From Sphingomonas sp. Root241 (GTDB taxonomy: Bacteria; Pseudomonadota; Alphaproteobacteria; Sphingomonadales; Sphingomonadaceae), in contig NZ_LMIV01000001.1 of assembly GCF_001428865.1 (NCBI RefSeq), forward strand, positions 615,776 through 679,775: a stretch of DNA of 64,000 bases. Reading direction: 5' to 3'. Made by a program: the position numbers and the translations under genes. Under the pieces are notes generated by a model. That model saw nothing but the letters and a program-made list of their open reading frames with translations. It searched no databases and was not told where the DNA came from. Of the stretch, positions 58,243-64,000 are shown one piece after another. Every line of letters starts with the position of its first letter. Position 1 is the stretch's first letter.

Positions 58243-58521
58243 ATTCCTGGGCGCCTGTCCTCATTTCCGCAGCAGATTCAAAGAGCGGCCGGCAACAATC
58301 CGGCACCACGAGCCAAGCAGGCGAAATCCTACATTGCAAGCGCTAGTCAGTGGCCCGTGGGGACCGGCTTCCCATTTCTCCAGTATCGCGGGCATGGCGC
58401 TCTCCGTTTCCCGGAGAATCCGCCACGGCGATGAAACGATCCGCGGTTATGCGGTCGCGGCATGGCTCGCGCTCAAAGGAATATTGACGCAGGTGTGGCG
58501 CTGCTCGTAAACACCCGCTCC

Positions 58522-58546
58522 GGGCGGTCCGGTTGGCCGCCCTTTT
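58522..58546 (+). terminator. Intrinsic terminator or attenuator hairpin before argD
   Basis: Stem GGGCGG-(T)-CC / GG-CCGCCC with a GGTT loop and TTTT directly behind, 48 bp before the argD ATG. It is either the end of an upstream transcript or a leader attenuator. Confidence 0.6.
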
Positions 58547-58593
58547 GCGTTTCTGGAGCTCAACCCAGCTTTTTCTGAGGAGGTACCGTTCCC

Positions 58594-59790
58594 ATGCCTA
58601 TCACTCCGCTCATGCCCGTTTACCCGCGGTGCGGTGTGCGGCCGGTGCGAGGCGAGGGCGTGTACCTCTATGGCGAGCGCGGCGAGAAATATCTCGATTT
58701 CGCCGCGGGGATCGCAGTCAATGCGCTGGGCCACGGCCATCCGCATCTGACCAAGGCGATCCAGGAGCAGGCGGCGACGCTGATGCACGTCTCCAACTTG
58801 TACGGCTCGCCGCAGGGCGAGGCGCTGGCGCAGCGGATCGTCGACAACAGCTTCGCCGACACGGTGTTCTTCACCAATTCAGGCGTCGAGGCGATCGAGT
58901 GCGCGATCAAGACCGCGCGCCGCTATCATTACGTCAACGGCAACCCGCAGCGGCACAAGCTCATCACCTTCAAGAACGCGTTCCACGGTCGTTCGATCGG
59001 GGCGATCTCGGCGACCGACCAGCCCAAGATGCGCGACGGCTTCGAGCCGCTGCTGCCAGGCTTCGACTATGTGAAGTTCAACGATCTCGAAGGCGCGCTC
59101 GCCGCGATCGACGACGAGACCGCGGGCTTCCTCGTCGAGACGGTGCAGGGCGAGGGCGGGATGACCGCGGGCACGCCCGAGTTCATCCAGGGGCTCCGGA
59201 AAGCGTGCGACGAGCACGGCCTGCTGCTCATCCTCGACGAGATCCAGTGCGGCTATGGCCGCACCGGCAAGATGTGGGCGTACGAGCATTACGGCATCAC
59301 CCCCGATATCCTCACCGCGGCGAAGGGCATCGGCGGCGGCTTCCCGCTCGGCGCGTGCCTCGCCACCGAGGAAGCGGCGAAGGGGATGGTGATCGGCACG
59401 CACGGCTCGACCTATGGCGGCAACCCGCTCGGCATGGCGGCGGGGCAGGCGATCCTCGACGTGATGCTGGAAGACGGCTTTTTCGAGCATGTCGCCAAGA
59501 TGGGCGACCGGCTGCGCCAGGCGTTCGAACAGATGATCCCCAATCACGATCACCTGTTCGAGGAGATTCGCGGCAAAGGGCTGATGCTCGGCATCAAGCT
59601 CAAGGAGCCGGCGGTCGCCCGCGATTTCGTGGCGCATCTGCGCGACAATCACGGGCTGCTGACCGTGGCGGCGGGCGAGAACGTGTTCCGCGTGCTGCCG
59701 CCGCTGGTGATCGACGAGAGCCATATCGCCGAGTGCGTCGAGCGGATGAGCGCGGGCGCACGCGCCTATGCGCCGCCGAGCGATGACTAG
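58594..59790 (+). CDS. argD: Acetylornithine / succinyldiaminopimelate aminotransferase
   Basis: A 398-residue class III PLP aminotransferase for the fourth step of arginine synthesis (and possibly lysine). The PLP lysine is in LTAAKGIGGGFPLGA, and FTNSGVEAIECAIK and FHGRSIGAIS are the family landmarks. argD-argF-hslO is a conserved alphaproteobacterial order. A long inverted repeat separates it from argF. Confidence 0.94.
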   Translation: MPITPLMPVYPRCGVRPVRGEGVYLYGERGEKYLDFAAGIAVNALGHGHPHLTKAIQEQAATLMHVSNLYGSPQGEALAQRIVDNSFADTVFFTNSGVEAIECAIKTARRYHYVNGNPQRHKLITFKNAFHGRSIGAISATDQPKMRDGFEPLLPGFDYVKFNDLEGALAAIDDETAGFLVETVQGEGGMTAGTPEFIQGLRKACDEHGLLLILDEIQCGYGRTGKMWAYEHYGITPDILTAAKGIGGGFPLGACLATEEAAKGMVIGTHGSTYGGNPLGMAAGQAILDVMLEDGFFEHVAKMGDRLRQAFEQMIPNHDHLFEEIRGKGLMLGIKLKEPAVARDFVAHLRDNHGLLTVAAGENVFRVLPPLVIDESHIAECVERMSAGARAYAPPSDD

Positions 59791-59793
59791 AAT

Positions 59794-59927
59794 GATCCTC
59801 CCCGGCACGGGGAGGGGGACCATGCGCAGCATGGTGGAGGGGGTTCTCCGCTGGCGAATGGCTTGGGGCGCGCCCCCTCCACCATTCGCTTCGCGAACGG
59901 TCCCCCTCCCCGTGCCGGGGAGGATCT
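59794..59927. repeat. Long inverted repeat, family D copy 2
   Basis: Left arm GATCCTCCCCGGCACGGGGA and right arm CCCCGTGCCGGGGAGGATCT, with inner CCACCATGC and CCACCATTCGC arms. The right arm ends one base before the argF ATG and contains its GGGGAGG ribosome site. Confidence 0.85.
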
Positions 59928-59928
59928 G

Positions 59929-60846
59929 ATGCGCCACTTTCTCGATCTATCCGACGCCGGTGGCGACGGCATCGCCGCGATGCTGGGCGACGCGCTCCAG
60001 CGCAAGGCGGCCCGCAAGGGCTGGCCCCGGGGCAAGGCGGACGCCGACGCGCCGCTGGCCGGGCATGTCCTCGCGATGATCTTCGAGAAGAACTCGACGC
60101 GCACCCGCGTGTCGTTCGACATGGCGATCCGCCAGCTCGGCGGGACCAGCATCGTGATGGATTCCGGCGGCATGCAACTCGGCCGCGGCGAGAGCATCGC
60201 CGACACTGCGCGCGTTCTCTCGGGCTATGTCGATGCGATCATGATCCGCACCGACGATCACGCGAAGGTGGTCGAGATGGCGAAGTATGCCAGCGTGCCG
60301 GTGATCAACGGGCTCACCGACGCCTCGCACCCGTGCCAGATCATGGCCGATCTGCTGACGATCATCGAGAGCGGGCGGGCATTGCCGGGGCTCAAGGTGG
60401 CGTGGCTGGGCGACGGCAACAACGTCCTCGCCTCGATCATGGAAGCGGGCGGGCTGATGGGCTTCGACGTCGTCGCCGCATGTCCGCAGGGATTCCAGCC
60501 GAGCGACGAGGATGTCGCCCGCGGGCGCGGCCGTGCCCGGGTCGTCGGAAGCGCGCGCGAGGCGGTCGAGGGCGCCGACGTGATCGTCACCGATACGTGG
60601 ATCTCGATGGGCCAGGCGCATGCCGAGACCAAGCTCGCGGCGATGATGCCCTTCCAGGTCACCGAGCAGCTGATGGCGGCGGCCAAGCCCGATGCGGCGT
60701 TCCTCCACTGCCTGCCCGCGCATCGCGGCGAGGAAGTGGTCGACGCGGTTATCGACGGGCCGCAATCGCTGATCTGGCCCGAGGCGGAGAACCGGCTGCA
60801 TGCGCAGAAATCCATCCTGCGCTGGTGCTTCGGCCAGATCGGCTGA
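59929..60846 (+). CDS. argF: Ornithine carbamoyltransferase
   Basis: A 305-residue enzyme making citrulline from ornithine and carbamoyl phosphate. [13 protein letters not shown] is the carbamoyl phosphate loop, [12 protein letters not shown] the second site and HCLPAHRG the ornithine site. The ATG at 59929 directly follows the repeat arm GGGGAGGATCTG. The length is that of a catabolic/anabolic OTC; the argD neighbourhood shows the anabolic role. Confidence 0.96.
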   Translation: MRHFLDLSDAGGDGIAAMLGDALQRKAARKGWPRGKADADAPLAGHVLAMIFEKNSTRTRVSFDMAIRQLGGTSIVMDSGGMQLGRGESIADTARVLSGYVDAIMIRTDDHAKVVEMAKYASVPVINGLTDASHPCQIMADLLTIIESGRALPGLKVAWLGDGNNVLASIMEAGGLMGFDVVAACPQGFQPSDEDVARGRGRARVVGSAREAVEGADVIVTDTWISMGQAHAETKLAAMMPFQVTEQLMAAAKPDAAFLHCLPAHRGEEVVDAVIDGPQSLIWPEAENRLHAQKSILRWCFGQIG

Positions 60847-60881
60847 GTTGAAGCTGGGCGAACCGAGCCCCACATGAGCGC

Positions 60882-60986
60882 CATCCCCCGCGAAAGCGGG
60901 GACCCATCTCCAACCCTATCGACCAAGACAACGGGAGCGATTTGCTGCGACCTTGGGAGATGGGTTCCCGCTTTCGCGGGAATGAC
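60882..60986. repeat. Long inverted repeat, family A copy 2
   Basis: Arms CATCCCCCGCGAAAGCGGGG and its near complement ending CGCGGGAATGAC flank about 40 bases. The right arm ends 13 bp before the hslO GTG. In the hslO frame the element translates to the telltale RESGDP...WVPAFAGMT pattern. Confidence 0.85.
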
Positions 60987-60999
60987 GAAGGCTAGCATC

Positions 61000-61923
61000 G
61001 TGACCAATACCGCCCCTACCACCGACCTGGACCGCGTTGTCGGCTTCACCATTCCCGAACGCCATGCCCGCGGGCGCGTCGCGCGGCTGGGGCCGGTGCT
61101 GAACGAGATCCTGTCGGCGCACGCCTATCCGCCGGTGATCGAGCGGCTGCTCGCCGAGGCGCTGACCCTGACCGCCTTGCTGGGCGCGATGCTCAAAAAT
61201 GCCGAGGGGCAGATGACGCTGCAGGCGCAGACCAAGGGCGGCATCGTCAGCCTGCTGGTGTGCGACTACAAGAACGGCGAGCTGCGCGGCTATGTTCAGT
61301 TCAACGCCGAGCGGCTCGCGCGGCTCGGCAAGAATCCGTCGCTCTATGCGCTGTTCAATCAGGGTTATCTGGCGATCACCTTCGATCAGTCGACCACGAA
61401 GGAGCGGTACCAGGGCATCGTGCCGCTGGACGGCGAATCGCTGAGCGCGGCGGCGGAGAGCTATTTCCTGCAATCCGAGCAGATCCCGAGCCTGGTGCGG
61501 CTCGGTGTCAGCCGTGGAGCGGATGGCGAGCTGATCGCGGGCGGCATCTTCCTCCAGCATCTGCCCGAGGGCGAGCTGGGTCGCGAGCGGCTGCATACGC
61601 GGCTAGACCATCCCGAATGGCAGCATGTCGAGGCGCTCGGCTCGACGATGGGCGCCGACGAGCTCGCCGATGCCGCGATCCCGCTCGAGACCCTCGTCTG
61701 GCGGCTGTTCAACGAGGAGAGCGAAGTGCGGCTGCTGGGCGGTGCCCAGCTCTCGCGCGGCTGCCGCTGCGACTCCGCGTACATCACCCAGGTACTCGGC
61801 AAGTTCCCGGTCGAAGAGCGGGCAGCGATGGCCGACGAGAATGGCGTGATCAGCGTGGACTGCGCTTTCTGCTCGACGAAGTTCCCGGTGCAGCTCGCGG
61901 ATTTTGTTTCACCCCCGTTGTAA
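61000..61923 (+). CDS. hslO: Redox-regulated chaperone Hsp33
   Basis: A 307-residue holdase active under oxidative stress. The C-terminal zinc cysteines CxC (GCRCDSAY) and CxxC (DCAFCSTKF) are present. I begin at GTG 61000 (TNTAPTTDLDRVVGFTIPER), because the longer frame from 60874 only translates the repeat. GAAGG lies 9 bases before the GTG. ATG 60982 is an alternative start. Third gene of argD-argF-hslO. Confidence 0.93.
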   Translation: MTNTAPTTDLDRVVGFTIPERHARGRVARLGPVLNEILSAHAYPPVIERLLAEALTLTALLGAMLKNAEGQMTLQAQTKGGIVSLLVCDYKNGELRGYVQFNAERLARLGKNPSLYALFNQGYLAITFDQSTTKERYQGIVPLDGESLSAAAESYFLQSEQIPSLVRLGVSRGADGELIAGGIFLQHLPEGELGRERLHTRLDHPEWQHVEALGSTMGADELADAAIPLETLVWRLFNEESEVRLLGGAQLSRGCRCDSAYITQVLGKFPVEERAAMADENGVISVDCAFCSTKFPVQLADFVSPPL

Positions 61924-62014
61924 TCGCCACGCCGATTTCCATATCTTCTTGGAACCGGGGACGCAGGATTCGATTGGGGCGCCGGAAAATGCGGCCCGGG
62001 GGCGGGGAGTTGGT

Positions 62015-62419
62015 ATGGTGCTTAAGCGTTCGATGCGCCCGGTGATTGCGGGCGCGCTGCTCCTGTTCGGTGCCGCGGGCGCAACTGCGCAGCGCGATCC
62101 CGCGCCGAATGCGCTCAACGGGATCGAGCGCGGCCAGTGGCAGCTCAAGGCGGCGGATGGCGGCTTGCGGCAGCTATGCGTGCGCAGTCCTGCCGACTTG
62201 CTCCAGATCATGCACGGCAATACCCAGTGCGAGCATTTCGTGATGGAGAACGGCGCGCGCGGCGCCACCATCCGCTACACGTGCCCGAGCCACGGTCATG
62301 GCCGCACCACCATCTCGATCGACACGCCACGCGTGATCAATCTCGAGACCCAGGGGGTAGCGGACGGGTCGCCCTTTTCCGAGCGCTTCGAGGGGCGGCG
62401 GACAGGCGCCTGCAACTGA
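62015..62419 (+). CDS. Exported DUF3617-like protein
   Basis: A 134-residue product with a signal peptide (MRPVIAGALLLFGAAGATAQ). The mature part has IERGQWQLKAADGGLRQLCV, QCEHFVMENGARGATIRYTC and a C-terminal cysteine (GACN). This is the DUF3617-like core, as in the lipoprotein at 14122 but without the lipid cysteine. GGGGAG lies 6 bases before ATG 62015. Role unknown. Confidence 0.78.
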   Translation: MVLKRSMRPVIAGALLLFGAAGATAQRDPAPNALNGIERGQWQLKAADGGLRQLCVRSPADLLQIMHGNTQCEHFVMENGARGATIRYTCPSHGHGRTTISIDTPRVINLETQGVADGSPFSERFEGRRTGACN

Positions 62420-62453
62420 TCCCGGCCGGGGATACGTTTCGTTAACCCTTGTC

Positions 62454-62534
62454 GGTTAGATTTGGTGGTGCTCCTTCAAGAGCATTTTCCTCTCTGGCAA
62501 TATCCCTAACTGGGCCGCTTCGGCGGCCCATTTT
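62454..62534 (+). ncRNA. Candidate structured RNA (sRNA or leader) upstream of queC
   Basis: GTTAG (62455-62459) can pair with CTAAC (62506-62510), enclosing a TGCTC-CTTCAA-GAGCA hairpin (62469-62484) and a C/T-rich single-stranded part. A strong terminator hairpin follows directly: GGGCCGC-TTCG-GCGGCCC-ATTTT (62512-62534). This order of hairpin, CU-rich stretch and GC-rich terminator recalls the alphaproteobacterial sRNA mmgR, but I cannot verify that. A preQ1-type riboswitch is an alternative given queC downstream. Confidence 0.55.
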
Positions 62535-62568
62535 GATTCAGAACCCGAAAGCGGCTAGCGGCTGGGCC

Positions 62569-63252
62569 ATGACCGACAGCGTAGCGATTGCCCTGATCTC
62601 CGGCGGGCTGGATTCGATGGTTTCGGCCGCGCGCGCGCGCGAGGACGGGCACCGGCTGCTCGCGCTCTCGATCGACTATAACCAGCGCCACCATGTCGAA
62701 CTCGCCGCCGCGCGCCGCATCGCGCAGGTGCTGGGTGCCGAGCGCCACGTGGTGCTGCCGCTGGACCTGCGCGCGTTCGGCGGATCGGCGCTGACTGCCG
62801 AAATCGACGTTCCCAAGCACGGCGTGGGCGACGATATCCCGGTCACGTATGTGCCCGCGCGCAACACGATCTTCCTCAGTCTCGCGCTCGGCTGGGCCGA
62901 GGCGGCGGGCGCGCGCGACATCTATATCGGCGTCAATGCGCTCGATTATTCGGGCTATCCCGATTGCCGTCCAGAATTCATCGCCGAGTTCGAGAAGCTC
63001 GCCGAGATCGCGACCAAGGCGGGCGTCGAGGGTGCGCCGTTCCGGATCCGCGCACCGCTGCAGGAGATGACCAAGGCCGACATCGTCCGCGAGGCGGCAC
63101 GGCTCGGGCTCGATGCGGGGATGAGCTGGTCGTGCTACGATCCCGCGCCCGGCAGCCTGCATTGCGGACTGTGCGACAGCTGCCGGCTGCGCTCGAAGGG
63201 TTTCGAGGAAGCCGGCATCCTCGATCCGACGCGGTACGCGACCGTCTTATGA
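62569..63252 (+). CDS. queC: 7-Cyano-7-deazaguanine synthase
   Basis: A 227-residue ATP-dependent enzyme making preQ0 from 7-carboxy-7-deazaguanine for queuosine tRNA modification. The PP-loop is ISGGLDSMVSAA (about 9-20). The zinc cysteines are in the CYDP and CGLCDSCRLR region near residue 190-205. ATG 62569; the ATGA overlap with queE couples translation. Confidence 0.96.
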   Translation: MTDSVAIALISGGLDSMVSAARAREDGHRLLALSIDYNQRHHVELAAARRIAQVLGAERHVVLPLDLRAFGGSALTAEIDVPKHGVGDDIPVTYVPARNTIFLSLALGWAEAAGARDIYIGVNALDYSGYPDCRPEFIAEFEKLAEIATKAGVEGAPFRIRAPLQEMTKADIVREAARLGLDAGMSWSCYDPAPGSLHCGLCDSCRLRSKGFEEAGILDPTRYATVL

Positions 63253-63881
63253 GCTACGCGGTCAAGGAGATGTTCCTCACGCTCCAGGGTGAAGGCGTGA
63301 ATGCCGGAGCGCGCGCGGTGTTCGTGCGATTCGCCGGGTGCAACCTCTGGTCGGGTCGCGAGCAGGACCGTGCGGCGGCGATCTGCCGGTTCTGCGACAC
63401 CGACTTCGTAGGAACCGATGGTCTGGGCGGGGGCAAGTTCGCCGATGCGGAGGCGCTAGCGGATGCGGTGGTCGGGCATTGGGGGCCGGAGCCGCTCGCC
63501 CGCTTCCTCGTGCTGACCGGGGGCGAGCCGATGCTGCAGGTCGACGATGCGCTGATCGATGCGCTTCACGCGCGTGGCTTCCGCATCGCGATCGAGAGCA
63601 ACGGCACGCTGCCGGTGCATCCCGGGATCGATTGGGTGTGCATCAGCCCCAAGGCGGGAAGCGAAGTGGTCCAGCGCGTGGGCGACGAGCTCAAGCTGGT
63701 CTGGCCGCAGGCGGGGACGGATCTCGAGACGCTTGAGAGCTGGGACTTCCGCCATTTCCTCGTCCAGCCGATGGACAGCGCCGACGGCGAGGCGAACACC
63801 CGCGCCGCAGTCGCGCTGGCGATCGAGCGGCCGCGCTGGCGGCTGTCGCTCCAAACGCACAAGCTGCTGGGGTTGCGCTAG
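63249..63881 (+). CDS. queE: 7-Carboxy-7-deazaguanine synthase
   Basis: A 210-residue radical-SAM enzyme for the preceding step of queuosine synthesis. The cluster cysteines follow the C-x14-C-x2-C spacing (CNLWSGRE ... ICRFCDTDF) used by one QueE class rather than C-x3-C-x2-C. TGGEPMLQ is the GGE motif. Overlaps queC by four bases, and the stop is followed by a family A repeat that runs off the window. Confidence 0.95.
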   Translation: MSYAVKEMFLTLQGEGVNAGARAVFVRFAGCNLWSGREQDRAAAICRFCDTDFVGTDGLGGGKFADAEALADAVVGHWGPEPLARFLVLTGGEPMLQVDDALIDALHARGFRIAIESNGTLPVHPGIDWVCISPKAGSEVVQRVGDELKLVWPQAGTDLETLESWDFRHFLVQPMDSADGEANTRAAVALAIERPRWRLSLQTHKLLGLR

Positions 63882-63905
63882 AACCGGTGACTCATATTCA
63901 GAGCC

Positions 63906-64000
63906 GTCATCCCCGCGAAAGCGGGGACCCATCTTCTGAGCGAGCGGCAAAATGCACCGGTGCGCTTGTGGAAACTGCTGGAGATGGGTCCCCGCTTTCG
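63906..64000. repeat. Long inverted repeat, family A copy 3 (cut by window end)
   Basis: Left arm GTCATCCCCGCGAAAGCGGG and right arm beginning GGAGATGGGTCCCCGCTTTC, with about 50 bases between. The last bases are beyond the window. Confidence 0.85.

Larger units (their letters stand above)
58141..58593. other. 453-bp interval with argD leader elements
   Basis: No credible gene. It holds the TTGCG/CGCAA half-site array (58202-58242), then about 280 bp of ordinary sequence, a hairpin with T-tract (58522-58546), and the argD ribosome site TGAGGAGGT at about 58576-58584. The length and the hairpin just before argD suggest a transcribed leader. Confidence 0.5.

Noticed and set aside
58141..58510. 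Open frames of about 100 codons before argD
   Set aside because: No ribosome site, odd composition, and they cross the palindromic half-site array.

Overview
The window is a 64 kb stretch of high-GC chromosome from an alphaproteobacterium, most likely Sphingomonas or a close sphingomonad. The evidence is the GcrA cell-cycle regulator, a stand-alone F0 ATP synthase operon with both b and b' subunits, the argD-argF-hslO order, a GTTC-N7-GTTC LexA box before uvrA, a CTTG-N17-CCTATAT heat-shock promoter before dnaK, and small proteins and intergenic hairpin repeats of a kind common in sphingomonads. No plasmid, prophage or integrase genes are seen. Almost all genes are chromosomal housekeeping genes packed on both strands.

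Layout. 0-3.6 kb: end of an unknown gene, tRNA-Glu, recJ, and a run of very small proteins around a cold-shock gene. 4.1-8.9 kb is the accessory part: an HTH protein running in frame, without a stop, into a DUF3597 gene; an intergenic repeat cluster; then a clearly AT-richer two-gene operon. That operon encodes an OLD/DUF3696-type AAA ATPase and a TOPRIM-like protein, and sits directly behind uvrA on the same strand. It looks like an anti-phage system and is the best candidate here for an undescribed one. 8.9-24.6 kb: uvrA, lipoproteins, a three-gene inositol operon (cytidylyltransferase, inositol-phosphate synthase, CDP-alcohol transferase), pcuC, dnaK-dnaJ, an MmyB-type regulator divergent from a membrane protein, and a triple tail-collar protein. 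24.6-34.7 kb: an M15-like peptidase, purB, an EF-hand protein, radC, the F0 operon, a hybrid histidine kinase and a periplasmic methyltransferase-like protein. 34.7-46 kb: uvrC, a DUF3857/transglutaminase/TPR protein, a deacetylase with a FemAB-like transferase, recO, leuB, and a polyprenyl-phosphate glycosyltransferase facing a PMT-family transferase. 46-64 kb: metZ-apaG, a LysR/GNAT pair, a class-A beta-lactamase-like hydrolase, an ECF sigma factor, parE, a second LysR, gcrA, an ABC-2 permease, argD-argF-hslO and queC-queE.

DNA maintenance is over-represented by chance or clustering: recJ, uvrA, uvrC, recO, radC and parE. uvrA has a near-perfect LexA box, so the defence-like operon 40 bp behind it may be co-transcribed during the SOS response. 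Many intergenic gaps carry long (about 90-140 bp) inverted repeats in several families. In at least three places one repeat arm reaches the start of the next gene, supplying its ribosome-binding site or lying against its start codon. Calls rest on reading the sequence only; no database search was run.
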